DNA of 64,000 nucleotides from Desulfitibacter sp. BRH_c19 (GTDB taxonomy: Bacteria; Bacillota; DSM-16504; Desulfitibacterales; Desulfitibacteraceae). Positions 45,417 through 54,397 of the stretch are shown in pieces (the first letter of the stretch is position 1; every line of letters begins with the position of its first letter). The notes beneath the pieces are model-generated. The model worked only from the letters and a program-made list of their open reading frames with translations. It made no database searches and had not been told where the DNA came from. The stretch is taken from contig LOER01000026.1 in assembly GCA_001515945.1 (NCBI GenBank), forward strand, positions 124,001 through 188,000, written 5' to 3'. A program made the position numbers and the translations under genes.

Positions 45417-45772
45417 TTTGTTGCCCCCTCAATAATACGCTTTAGCTCTTCGGCCTCCTTTTCAGTAATCTTCTTTTCATCTAGAAATGCTGTTAAAAAC
45501 TGCGGTAAAGAGCCATCAAAAGTGTTTTCAATCATCGCCCGACTTTCGTATTTTTGAGCATCCTCTTTTTTAACAATTGCTGAAACTGTTGCATCTTCAT
45601 TTTTGAGTATCCCACGTTCACAAAGCTTTCTTAAAACTGTGTATGTAGTGGATTTTTTCCAACCCAGCTTGTCAAGACTAAGCTTTACAAGTTTGGTAGA
45701 GTTAATAGGTTCATTATCCCAAATTAAACTTGCAAATCTATACTCGGCATCGAATAGTTTGTATTGTTCCAT
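45413..45772 (-). CDS. BlaI/MecI/CopY-family transcriptional repressor
   Basis: 119 residues from ATG 45772, with GGAGG about 10 bases upstream; the TTG five codons earlier overlaps that site. Winged-helix core (FRFASLIWDNEPINSTKLVK begins as YRFASL; KKSTTYTVLRKLCERGILKN) followed by a dimerisation tail (ENTFDGSLPQFLTAFLDEKK) matches BlaI. It represses until cleaved by its membrane partner, encoded next. The promoter in front carries two direct repeats that are likely operators. Confidence 0.87.
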   Translation of the reverse strand: MEQYKLFDAEYRFASLIWDNEPINSTKLVKLSLDKLGWKKSTTYTVLRKLCERGILKNEDATVSAIVKKEDAQKYESRAMIENTFDGSLPQFLTAFLDEKKITEKEAEELKRIIEGATK

Positions 45773-45790
45773 AGTAACTACCTCCAAAAG

Positions 45791-45844
45791 TTTATCTCAA
45801 TAGACCTCATATACAAGTTTACTACGATAGACCTTGTTTGTCAA
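45791..45844 (-). promoter_or_regulatory. Promoter and putative operators of the blaI/blaR-like pair
   Basis: On the minus strand TTGACA (45839-45844) and TAAACT (45816-45821) are 17 bases apart. Two similar 18-base elements, 45791-45808 and 45818-45835, share AGGTCTAT near one end and ATAAA or GTAAA at the other, in direct orientation 27 bases apart. One lies in the spacer and one after the -10, as expected for autorepression. Confidence 0.65.
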
Positions 45845-45891
45845 GACAGCAGCAATGTTAAGGAGTAATTCATCTAAATATTTTATCTAGG

Positions 45892-48558
45892 TTAGGATTC
45901 TCGATATTTCAAAAGCCCCAACTCATGGGCATAAGCTACTGCCTGAGTACGGCTTCCCACTCCCAACTTGCCAAATATGTTTTTCACATGCCATTTTACT
46001 GTGCCAAGTGATATAAATAATTTCGAGCCTATCTCTGCGTTGGACAGTCCGGCCGCCAATAATCTTAAAACCTCCAATTCTCGCAGGCTTAATGTTTCAA
46101 TCATCTCTGAACCATGTAAGGATGGAATTGACGTTATCTCTTGTTTAGGTTGTTGGGCAAAGTGGCCTAAGAGAGGCGTTAGGAACTCCGGTTTTGTATT
46201 TTTCACGGCAAGCAGTAATTTCCCAACCTCCGATCCTTCGCCTAGAAAGGGACGTATGTATCCTTCTGTGGCTGCATAATTTACTGCTTCTACCATAGAT
46301 CTGATAGCTTCCTCTTGTCGGCCCAAGGCCTGTGAAACTAAAGAAAAAACAATATTTACATAAACTAACCTTCCGTATCTTCCTCTTTCCCGGTCAAACT
46401 GCTGGATGTTATTCAATATCTCCCAGGCTTCGTCGTACCGTCCTGCTTTGTATAATGTTCTTGCTATAACCATATATGGTATCTCTTTAAAAGAGGTAAT
46501 ACTGTCCACCGGATTTAAGCCTGAAGACTCGGCCCAGGCCAGAGCCCCAGCCAAATCTCCCTGTTTTAATAATAGATGTGCCTCGAAGGCCTTGTATCTA
46601 TCCCAAATGATTGGGAAAGCTTTGGCATCGGTATTGGCCTTAGCTTTCTCCAGCACATTCCACGCGGTCTGATTATCGCCTAAAGCCCAGTACACGAGGG
46701 CAAGCGTTTGTTCAGCATCACCGCCCAATATTCTGTTTAATCCCAAACTGAGGCTGGCCCTAATTCCCTCTTCCAGTAAATCTCGGGCTTGTTCCAGGTT
46801 GTTACCTTCGTATTGGAGTATTCCTAACGGAATATATAACAATTTCGCCATTGGCAGAGGTTTGCCTTGACCGTCAACATATTGGTGTAATGCCATATTA
46901 CATAGTTCCATTGATTCCCTGCGCCCACCTTGAATTACTAAATTCATGGTAATATCTAGCAAGGCTGCTAGGCTGGTAAATATGTGTGCTGCATTACGGG
47001 CTGTATCATATGCCATGTACAGAGTTGCCGTGGATTCTGGCATCGGTTCATTTTTTCTTTGGGCGTGGCCTAGTGACATGAGTGCAATCTCTCGAAAAAA
47101 GGGATCTTGGTCACCCAGTCTCTCTATAGCTAATAACGCAATTTCCTTGGTCCGGGGGTCTTCACTATAATTAGCTATCCAACCCCGCAGGGCTAATAAT
47201 CTCCCTTCTGCGAGCCGGTTAATGTTTTCCGGCTTAATTTGTTCAGTTTTTTCCAAAAAAAGTACTGTTTCTTCGCTTTTACCCAGCAAAAATAAAGCCC
47301 AAGCCTTGTAACCCGCAAATTCTCCATTAGCATCCACCAATTCAGCCGGTAGCAAATTTAGCCAATCTAACAGGGTGACCATTTCACCCTTTTGAAATAC
47401 CCGAGTAGCTTGGGTCTTAAGTAAATCGCCAGCTAAATCGTAAGCTCCGCCTGCCAGAGCATATTTGATACCTTCTTCTGGTAGACCATTGTCGGCAAAC
47501 CAATTGGCCGCCCGTTGCTGAATGTGGATTTGTTGGGATTTCGTTAATTCCGTACGTAGAAATTGAGCAAATAGGTGATGATACCTGTACCATTGGCTCT
47601 CACTATCCAAAGGGATTAGAAATAGGTTAGCCTGTTCCAACTGAGCGATAATCTTTTTGGCGTTACTCTCACCCGTCAACTCATCGCCCAATTCCGCATT
47701 GAATCGATCCACGACAGCAGTATGGGTAAGAAACATTCTTATCTCTGGATTAGTGAGCTTAATAACCTCTTCCATTAGATAATCGATAATATAGCGGTGA
47801 TTGCCGCTAAAATCCTTGATGAATTCACCCGCGTGTTCAGCAGCCCTTCCCTTAATCGAATGCGCGGCTAGTTGCAAACCGGCAATCCAGCCTTCCGTAC
47901 GGACCTCTAGTGCTGCAACTTCCTCATCTTTAAGCTTTACGCCAGCAGAAGTTATGAAGAATTCGATCGCCTCGGACAGATCGAAGCGTAGATCATTCAT
48001 ACGAATTTCCGTTATTTGATTACGAACCCGTAAACGTGGAAGAGAGATTGCCGGATCTTCCCTTGTTATTATTACTAGGTGTAGAAAGTGTAGATGATGA
48101 TCCAGTAAAGCCTGGACTGCTTGAAAAATATGTTCGTTTTTTATCACATGGAAATCGTCCAAGACAAGAATAAATGGCTCGGATGTCGTAAGTATCTCAT
48201 TGACTAAGTTGACCACTAGAGTTTGTGTCGGTAGCATGCCTGATCCAGTTAATAGTCTAGCGGTCTGTTGTCCCATTTTTAAATCAACAGTCTGCAAAGC
48301 TGCAATTATATAAGAAAAAAACCTCACAGGATCGTTATCATTTTCATCTAGGGAAAGCCAGGCCTTCGCACGGTCAACTTGCTCAAACCAATTTGTTATC
48401 AAGGTTGTTTTTCCATATCCCGCGGGAGCTGAGATCAAGGAAAAAGGTTTACCCATAAATAGCCCTTCATCAAGACGCTCTAACAGCCTCGTACGCCTAA
48501 CTAACGCCGGGCGGGGTTTTGGTACATGAATTTTGGTTTTGAGTAATGTACTTGCCAT
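45892..48558 (-). CDS. MalT-type LuxR-family transcriptional regulator (second copy)
   Basis: 888 residues. Starts ASTLLKTKIHVPKPRPALVR, the usual opening of this family, with Walker A APAGYGKT (44-51), Walker B LVLDDFHVI, a winged-helix and TPR-like middle, and a C-terminal LuxR domain (LSLRELEVLRLLAAGLSNAE, GTVKWHVKNIFGKLGVGSR). It is a large ATP-dependent activator of the STAND class, cytoplasmic. Base composition looks more GC-rich than its neighbours and the sequence is not close to the regulator at 5841. It lies next to a small three-gene set read in the same direction, separated by a terminator. Inducer unknown. Confidence 0.88.
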   Translation of the reverse strand: MASTLLKTKIHVPKPRPALVRRTRLLERLDEGLFMGKPFSLISAPAGYGKTTLITNWFEQVDRAKAWLSLDENDNDPVRFFSYIIAALQTVDLKMGQQTARLLTGSGMLPTQTLVVNLVNEILTTSEPFILVLDDFHVIKNEHIFQAVQALLDHHLHFLHLVIITREDPAISLPRLRVRNQITEIRMNDLRFDLSEAIEFFITSAGVKLKDEEVAALEVRTEGWIAGLQLAAHSIKGRAAEHAGEFIKDFSGNHRYIIDYLMEEVIKLTNPEIRMFLTHTAVVDRFNAELGDELTGESNAKKIIAQLEQANLFLIPLDSESQWYRYHHLFAQFLRTELTKSQQIHIQQRAANWFADNGLPEEGIKYALAGGAYDLAGDLLKTQATRVFQKGEMVTLLDWLNLLPAELVDANGEFAGYKAWALFLLGKSEETVLFLEKTEQIKPENINRLAEGRLLALRGWIANYSEDPRTKEIALLAIERLGDQDPFFREIALMSLGHAQRKNEPMPESTATLYMAYDTARNAAHIFTSLAALLDITMNLVIQGGRRESMELCNMALHQYVDGQGKPLPMAKLLYIPLGILQYEGNNLEQARDLLEEGIRASLSLGLNRILGGDAEQTLALVYWALGDNQTAWNVLEKAKANTDAKAFPIIWDRYKAFEAHLLLKQGDLAGALAWAESSGLNPVDSITSFKEIPYMVIARTLYKAGRYDEAWEILNNIQQFDRERGRYGRLVYVNIVFSLVSQALGRQEEAIRSMVEAVNYAATEGYIRPFLGEGSEVGKLLLAVKNTKPEFLTPLLGHFAQQPKQEITSIPSLHGSEMIETLSLRELEVLRLLAAGLSNAEIGSKLFISLGTVKWHVKNIFGKLGVGSRTQAVAYAHELGLLKYRES

Positions 48559-48657
48559 ATCAATCTAACCCCTTTATCTTTCACTATTTATCGTAATATT
48601 CTTACAGGCAACTGTGTTTTCCTGCATTACTTATGAAAAGTGTGAAATTTTCTCAAC

Positions 48658-48684
48658 AAAAAAAGCTGCCCTATAAGGACAGCT
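48658..48684 (-). terminator. Rho-independent terminator of the three-gene unit upstream of the MalT-like gene
   Basis: On the minus strand AGCTGTCC / TTAT / AGGGCAGCT is followed by a run of seven T. Confidence 0.85.
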
Positions 48685-48717
48685 AAATTACATTAGTTTT
48701 AATATTTTTTCATTATT

Positions 48718-48924
48718 TCACCCACGAACAAACTTAAAAAAGAGTGTACCTATGGTCAAAAGAGTTATTACTACCGTGGCTACTCCCAGAATAACGTGAA
48801 AGTTAATCGCATCATCAGGAATTGCTAGGGTGGTTTTTTGAGTTCTTATCCAGAGACCACAAATTAAAACAGATAGTAGTAAGAGACCAGATAATGAAGA
48901 CATTATAGTTGTAATAATTTTCAT
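48718..48924 (-). CDS. Small two-helix membrane protein
   Basis: 68 residues with two hydrophobic helices (SLSGLLLLSVLICGLWI and FHVILGVATVVITLLTIGTL) joined by a short polar loop. GGAGGGT is found upstream of ATG 48924. No family recognised. It is the last gene before a strong terminator and follows the 66-residue protein on the same strand. Confidence 0.6.
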   Translation of the reverse strand: MKIITTIMSSLSGLLLLSVLICGLWIRTQKTTLAIPDDAINFHVILGVATVVITLLTIGTLFFKFVRG

Positions 48925-49019
48925 GATTTTTTACCCTCCAGTATTGTATTTGTCAAAAATATTCTATGGATTTAGAGTCCACTTCTGTTTCCCCGATGTT
49001 CAGCTTTGGCTGAAAGAGT

Positions 49020-49220
49020 TCACTCCTTCTGCTTTACCGATAACAATGGTAAGCCCATATCCCTAACTCTGTTTAAGATGCCATGTAAAGCGGCCTGATC
49101 CGCTACTTCCCCAGACAGAAGGCTTTTCCCATCGGGAAGTTGAGTTATTTCAAGTCCTGCAAACCAATCTGCCCGGCGCCAATCAATGTGGCCCTTGATT
49201 ATGATCTCGTAATGTTTCAT
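49020..49220 (-). CDS. Conserved hypothetical 66-residue protein
   Basis: The pattern HIDWRRADWFAGLEITQLPD, then LLSGEVADQAALHGILNRV, ending LLSVKQ, is a conserved small protein often seen near MalT-like regulators in Chloroflexi and some Firmicutes (recalled pattern, not searched). No cofactor motif. GGAGGTGAT precedes ATG 49220. It may be a ligand- or protein-binding domain. Function unknown. Confidence 0.6.
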   Translation of the reverse strand: MKHYEIIIKGHIDWRRADWFAGLEITQLPDGKSLLSGEVADQAALHGILNRVRDMGLPLLSVKQKE

Positions 49221-49291
49221 CTGCGATCACCTCCTACTCACATTTTGTTTAAGCCTTACGAGTCAAAAGAATGGCTAATTTAATTTTCCTG

Positions 49292-50203
49292 TTAAATTGA
49301 ATTTTCACTTGGTTTTTCTACATTTCTTTTTGTAAAGAAGTCTTGTAGATTGAATAGCCTCCAGATTACAAGAAGTTCCAGCCCAACTCCTACCCAAATG
49401 GGTAAAGGTGAAAACCAAGTGACTAGCCAGACTACTCCTACGACTAATCCTGTTAGCCATCTCTTCAATGTTAGTCGGCGAATGAGTAGTGATAATAAAG
49501 TTGATATAAAAATCAAAGCAGTTAACACATAAATTACAACCTCTGTGTTTTGATGGGCCATTGGTTCTATTTGATTTTCTACCCGGCCTTTTACGCCTTG
49601 CAAAATTTTACGGACTGCAAGATAATCGGTGAATTCCGTGAATAGGTCTAGAGAAAGCAAGCTAGGCTCAGTCCAATGAAAAGACCAGCGAATGCGACTA
49701 ATTAAACGGGTATGGTCCTTATCTATAGGATATAATGCCCAGATAAAACTGCCTTTTTGTTCTGTTCCAGTCCAAATTATGTGTTGGTTTGGTTCAATAT
49801 CATAGAAGACCATGCGAGCTACAGAACTAATAGGAACTTCATCTCCAATCTTAAATTGTTGAAACTCTGGCAAGATGCGGTCAGCGCTGTGAATTCCTAA
49901 TGGACTTCCGAGGTTTTCCACAATATCATAGCCATAATACCCAGCTCGACCATATCCCATTTGTAGTAGCCAAGGCCAGATTTCCTCAGGCGTACCTGAA
50001 ATGGTAATCGCCCGTGTAGCGAAGAATTCTGGCTGTGGCTCCAAATGATCGCCTGGCATGACCTGTGTAACTTCTTGGTCCGTTGCGCCCCAATTAAGCT
50101 GGTAAGGTCGTGCCCAAACCAAATATACAGTCATTATTAAAATGATCAGGGCTAAGGTAGCCAGAACTTTCTTAAATAATTTTGATAAAGAAAAAGAACT
50201 CAT
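49292..50203 (-). CDS. Membrane protein with SRPBCC (polyketide-cyclase-like) domain
   Basis: 303 residues. N-terminal membrane helix (VLATLALIILIMTVYLVWA), then an SRPBCC-type domain of about 150 residues (FATRAITISGTPEEIWPWLL, MGYGRAGYYGYD, IWALYPIDKDHTRLISRIRW), then three C-terminal membrane helices (VIYVLTALIFISTLLSLLI and others). SRPBCC domains bind hydrophobic ligands. Here it would sit at the membrane, so a lipid or hydrophobic-compound role is plausible but unproven. First gene of a minus-strand unit with the two small proteins. Confidence 0.65.
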   Translation of the reverse strand: MSSFSLSKLFKKVLATLALIILIMTVYLVWARPYQLNWGATDQEVTQVMPGDHLEPQPEFFATRAITISGTPEEIWPWLLQMGYGRAGYYGYDIVENLGSPLGIHSADRILPEFQQFKIGDEVPISSVARMVFYDIEPNQHIIWTGTEQKGSFIWALYPIDKDHTRLISRIRWSFHWTEPSLLSLDLFTEFTDYLAVRKILQGVKGRVENQIEPMAHQNTEVVIYVLTALIFISTLLSLLIRRLTLKRWLTGLVVGVVWLVTWFSPLPIWVGVGLELLVIWRLFNLQDFFTKRNVEKPSENSI

Positions 50204-50629
50204 TACGATTCCCCCTTAAATAAAAATCTTCATGCTTTATTTATAAACCTTTCTAGTGCTTGGGGAACCTCTCGAAAGTAGGGTTTTGCCTTTATCCGAA
50301 AGTGGGGTTTTGGAAGGGTATGAAAATAATATTACTTTATTTTGAATAAGAAATATTAAAATTCAATCTGTAAAATCCTTTAATAATCCACTATTAAAAG
50401 ATACTCATTTTTATAAAGATATTAAAAGAATAATAATTTTAAATAAGTATCATGAATTGAGCTAAGGGATCAAAAAGCACTTCTTAGTGTAGGGGATTAC
50501 CATAAGAGGTGCTTTATTGCTTGTAAAACACATAGAAACTTAACACTATAACTTAAGAAAATATATTATGATTAAGAGGGAATAATATAGTTTAACGGAA
50601 TAATATTTATATTAAAGAGGGTGATAAAA
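50204..50629. other. 426-bp intergenic region between divergent genes
   Basis: Contains the start regions of the SRPBCC gene (minus) and the yyaL gene (plus) and one hairpin: AAAGCACTTCTTA (50474-50486) against TAAGAGGTGCTTT (50503-50515), one G-U pair. On the minus strand it is followed by a short T-run, though no minus-strand gene ends there. Otherwise very AT-rich, with nothing else recognised. Confidence 0.5.
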
Positions 50630-52672
50630 ATGTCAAATCAAAAAATACCCAATAGATTAGCTAATGAAAAATCTCCATATTTATTACAACATCAATATAA
50701 TCCTGTAGACTGGTATCCCTGGGGAGAAGAGGCATTTGAAAAGGCCAAAGAGGAAGACAAGCCTGTGTTTCTAAGTATCGGCTACAGCACTTGCCATTGG
50801 TGTCATGTGATGGAAAGGGAATCCTTTGAGGATGAAGAGGTAGCAGAGGTTCTAAATAAATATTACATATCAATTAAAGTAGATAGAGAAGAACGGACTG
50901 ATGTGGATGCAATATATATGGCAGTATGTCAGGCGCTCACGGGTCAGGGAGGTTGGCCGTTAACAATTTTTATGACTCCCGATAAAAAGCCCTTCTTTGC
51001 TGGAACTTATTTTCCAAAGGAGAGGAAATATGGCCGTTCTGGGATAATAGAAATATTAGAAGAACTCCAAGATGCATGGGAAAATAAAAGAGATAAGGTA
51101 CTTAGTGCAGGGGAATCCGTAGTTAAGGGAATTGAGAATAAATACTTTAAAAGTGAAGCTGGAGCAGTTGAGAGAGAGGCTCTTGATCATGCTTACCGTT
51201 ACTATGAACAGAGTTTTGATTCTATATATGGAGGTTTTGGGGAAGCACCTAAGTTTCCTACACCCCATAACTTGACATTTTTATTACGATATTGGAAGAT
51301 GTCAGGCAATAAGAAGGCTTTAGATATGGTAGAAAAGACCCTTCAGTCTATGTATCAGGGTGGAATGTATGATCATGTTGGTTGGGGATTTTCTAGATAT
51401 TCCACAGATAAAAAGTGGCTAGTACCACATTTTGAGAAGATGCTCTATGACAATGCCCTCTTAGCCATAGCATATCTAGAATGCTATCAAGCTACTCAAA
51501 ATGAGTTTTATGCAAGGGTTGCTAGAGAGATATTTTCATATGTTTTACGGGATATGACTTCAGAGGAAGGTGGTTTCTTTTCTGCAGAGGATGCAGATTC
51601 AGAAGGTGTAGAAGGTAAGTTTTATGTTTGGTCTCTTGATGAGGTTTTTGATGTGCTGGGTAGGGAAAGTGGAAAAGCATTTTGCCAGACATTTGATATT
51701 TCTAATGCAGGTAACTTTGAAGGAGAAAACATTCCTAATATTATTGGAAAAGACTTAAATACTGGGCAGGATCTAAAAAATGAAAGAGAAAAACTCTTTT
51801 TACACCGAGAAAAAAGAATACATCCTCTAAAGGATGACAAAATACTAACCGCCTGGAATGGTTTAATGATAGCTGCCTTGGCCACAGGTGCAAGGGTATT
51901 AGGTGATAAAAAGTATGCAAAAGCAGCAGAGAATGCCGCAGAATTTGTAAATACTAAACTAAGAAGAGAAGATGGAAGATTATTTGCTCGTTATAGAGAT
52001 GGTGAAACTGCACATCTGGCCTATGTGGATGATTATGCATTTTTTATATGGGGTTTAATTGAGCTCTATCAAACCTCCTATAATCCAAAGTATTTGGCTT
52101 TATCTCTAGAGTTTCATCAGGATATGGTAGATTTGTTCTGGGATGAAAAAGAAGGTGGCTTGTATTTATACGGTCATGATGGAGAAAAACTTATTACAAA
52201 ACCTAAGGAGCTATATGATGGCGCCGTACCTTCAGGAAACTCAGTAGCTGCACTAAACTTTCTAAGATTGGCTGACCTTACAGGTGATGAAAAGATTGCA
52301 GAGCTTGCTGATAAGCAATTAAATGCATTCGGGGGTACTGTAAGTCAATCACCTCCGGGATATGCTTATTTTCTAATGGCAGTCTATTTTGCAGAAAATC
52401 CAACAACTGAAATTAATATTATTGGTGACCTTAATAAGAAAGAAACAAGTGATATGTTGGACATTATAAATAAGGGATTCAATCCAGAAAGGCTTGTTGC
52501 AGTTAAAATGCCTGGTTCCTCGGGTGAGGAAATTTGCAGGCTTATTCCAATTATTAAAGAAAGAGATACAGTAGATGGGAAAACTACCGCTTATATATGT
52601 GAAAATTTTTCTTGTCAACCGCCTACAACGGATATTAAAAAGTTGGAAATATTACTGGGGAAGAAGAGCTGA
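50630..52672 (+). CDS. yyaL: YyaL/DUF255 thioredoxin-domain protein (N-acylglucosamine-epimerase-like C-terminus)
   Basis: 680 residues from ATG 50630 (AAAGAGGGTG upstream; GTG 50621 overlaps it). The N-terminal DUF255 thioredoxin-like domain has [20 protein letters not shown] and the CxxC active site in [11 protein letters not shown], with [14 protein letters not shown]. The remainder is an (alpha/alpha)6 barrel-like region ([39 protein letters not shown]). The family is widespread; its biochemical role is unsettled. Cytoplasmic, no signal peptide. It converges on the DUF368 gene with 7 bases between stops. Confidence 0.88.
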   Translation: MSNQKIPNRLANEKSPYLLQHQYNPVDWYPWGEEAFEKAKEEDKPVFLSIGYSTCHWCHVMERESFEDEEVAEVLNKYYISIKVDREERTDVDAIYMAVCQALTGQGGWPLTIFMTPDKKPFFAGTYFPKERKYGRSGIIEILEELQDAWENKRDKVLSAGESVVKGIENKYFKSEAGAVEREALDHAYRYYEQSFDSIYGGFGEAPKFPTPHNLTFLLRYWKMSGNKKALDMVEKTLQSMYQGGMYDHVGWGFSRYSTDKKWLVPHFEKMLYDNALLAIAYLECYQATQNEFYARVAREIFSYVLRDMTSEEGGFFSAEDADSEGVEGKFYVWSLDEVFDVLGRESGKAFCQTFDISNAGNFEGENIPNIIGKDLNTGQDLKNEREKLFLHREKRIHPLKDDKILTAWNGLMIAALATGARVLGDKKYAKAAENAAEFVNTKLRREDGRLFARYRDGETAHLAYVDDYAFFIWGLIELYQTSYNPKYLALSLEFHQDMVDLFWDEKEGGLYLYGHDGEKLITKPKELYDGAVPSGNSVAALNFLRLADLTGDEKIAELADKQLNAFGGTVSQSPPGYAYFLMAVYFAENPTTEINIIGDLNKKETSDMLDIINKGFNPERLVAVKMPGSSGEEICRLIPIIKERDTVDGKTTAYICENFSCQPPTTDIKKLEILLGKKS

Positions 52673-52679
52673 TGCAACA

Positions 52680-53462
52680 TCACTCTTCACTTACCTCAGG
52701 GATATTCCTTTTAGCACTAAATTTCCAGACCATAGTAAAGCCTAATGCAAAAAGCAGTAAATAAACGGGTTCAAAAGAAGACGGTAGTAGTCCCTTTGAG
52801 GACCCTATAATCAGTCCGGCAAAAAAGTAGGAAATTAACATTTTATGGTTAGTATAGATAATATTCAGGGTATTGGCCAAAAGAAAAATTCCCAGTATGC
52901 TTCCTATACCAAACATCGAAAGATTAAATAAGTTAAGTTCTGCTATAGAAAAAAGAATTACATCGTATACTCCAAATATTATAAGGATAGAACTCCCAGG
53001 AATTCCTGGAATCATCATGGCTGCAGTTGCCAGGGCACCTCCTATAACAAGTAAAAACCAGTTAATATTTAAGTCAAGATTAATAGCGCCGATATCTTCA
53101 AAAACTAGAACATAACCAATAACTATTCCCAAAACAACAGCCAAAGCCGTAGAAGTCAAACTCTTCTTATCAGGTTTTGGACAGGATTCAACAACAGGCT
53201 TTACTGATGCTAGAAGTAACCCAAGAAGAAATACAACAGTGGCATCTCGATGAAGTTCAAAGAATAAACTGAAGCCTAAACCACCTAAATAGACGCCCAG
53301 TAATAACCCAAGTCCCATGGGTAAATATGGTTTAAGATTAAACTTGGATAAATCTCTCATCAACTGTTCATAAATACCAAAAATTAAAAATACTGTTCCG
53401 CCACTCATCCCTGGCAAAACTATGATAAAACCTAGCAGCAATCCCTGAATAGCCATTTTCAT
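52680..53462 (-). CDS. DUF368 (PopT-type) undecaprenyl-phosphate translocase
   Basis: 260 residues with about eight membrane helices. The family hallmark GFIIVLPGMSGGTVFLIFGI occurs at the N-terminus and again in the second half as MMIPGIPGSSILIIFGVYD, showing the internal repeat of DUF368. Members (PopT) flip undecaprenyl phosphate back across the membrane for cell-wall synthesis. AGGAG lies 9 bases before ATG 53462. Apparently monocistronic. Confidence 0.85.
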   Translation of the reverse strand: MKMAIQGLLLGFIIVLPGMSGGTVFLIFGIYEQLMRDLSKFNLKPYLPMGLGLLLGVYLGGLGFSLFFELHRDATVVFLLGLLLASVKPVVESCPKPDKKSLTSTALAVVLGIVIGYVLVFEDIGAINLDLNINWFLLVIGGALATAAMMIPGIPGSSILIIFGVYDVILFSIAELNLFNLSMFGIGSILGIFLLANTLNIIYTNHKMLISYFFAGLIIGSSKGLLPSSFEPVYLLLFALGFTMVWKFSAKRNIPEVSEE

Positions 53463-53603
53463 AATAATGATCTCCTAGTTATGCGAAATTAAGTAGCAAT
53501 ATTTTAAATGCCTGCATAATTATAGCATATTTTTCAAGCTTTTATTAATATTGACGTATTGATTTGATTTGAAACATTTTACATATTAATTATAGTGATT
53601 CAA

Positions 53604-53634
53604 AAATCCCCTGAAAATTTTTCACAGGGGATTT
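53604..53634 (-). terminator. Rho-independent terminator after the 153-residue membrane protein
   Basis: 10-bp stem AAATCCCCTG / CAGGGGATTT with an 11-base loop, followed on the minus strand by TTTTTG. Confidence 0.8.
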
Positions 53635-53669
53635 AAACATATCCTAGTCAACTTATTTAAATACCTTTA

Positions 53670-54131
53670 TTATACGGCTTCCTTCTTATTTAGACGCCTT
53701 TGGAAGAACATAAATATGGGGAATGGAATGACTATCCAACCAAAACTCTTAATTAGATTGTTTTGTGCCCTGCTAATTTGGCGTTCTTTTTCTGAAGATA
53801 CCATAGCATCATATTTCTCTCTTAACTCTTCCGCAGAAAGGCTAGCTTCTTCTGAGACTTCACCATCTGGATAAGGTTTATCTGCACCCCAGCGTTGAAA
53901 TTCTTCAAAGGATTGGTAATATGGAGCTGGAGCAACTATATCGGCAACTGCCATAAAGGCTGCTACACTTCCACCAATGGTCATCATTAAAGTTGCAAAC
54001 AGTACCAAATAAATATACACATTTTTAATCACATTTTCTCCTCCTTTTTCTTGGTCAAATTTTACTCCAACTACTAGAAGTACAATTAGGGCGACAATTA
54101 GTACTGGAACAATAAGTAATATAATACTCAT
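53670..54131 (-). CDS. Hypothetical membrane protein, 153 residues
   Basis: Three hydrophobic helices: IILLIVPVLIVALIVLLVVG at the N-terminus, IYLVLFATLMMTIGGSVAAF, and FGWIVIPFPIFMFF near the C-terminus. They flank a polar stretch with a probable coiled helix (SAEELREKYDAMVSSEKERQ). The pattern resembles DUF5671-like membrane proteins but I cannot assign it. Stands alone with its own terminator. AGAAAG-type weak ribosome site upstream of ATG 54131. Confidence 0.6.
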   Translation of the reverse strand: MSIILLIVPVLIVALIVLLVVGVKFDQEKGGENVIKNVYIYLVLFATLMMTIGGSVAAFMAVADIVAPAPYYQSFEEFQRWGADKPYPDGEVSEEASLSAEELREKYDAMVSSEKERQISRAQNNLIKSFGWIVIPFPIFMFFQRRLNKKEAV

Positions 54132-54397
54132 TTCTTTCTCAACTCCCGTGTTAGTTTTCCTGTGAATAGTATTTAATTTAATAATACACTAATTTCAGGA
54201 TTAATGTGCACTTTAAAATAAAGCATATCAGTTATCCTATATATATAGACGAAAGTATCTCTAAAGAGTTTCAAACAGATAGATAAAAAATTTGGTTTTA
54301 CTAGTATCATTTGCAAAAGTCAAGTTATGAGCTATATAATGCTATAGAGATTAAGAATCTGTTTATGTCTTTCTAACAAAGGAAAGGATTTGATGAA

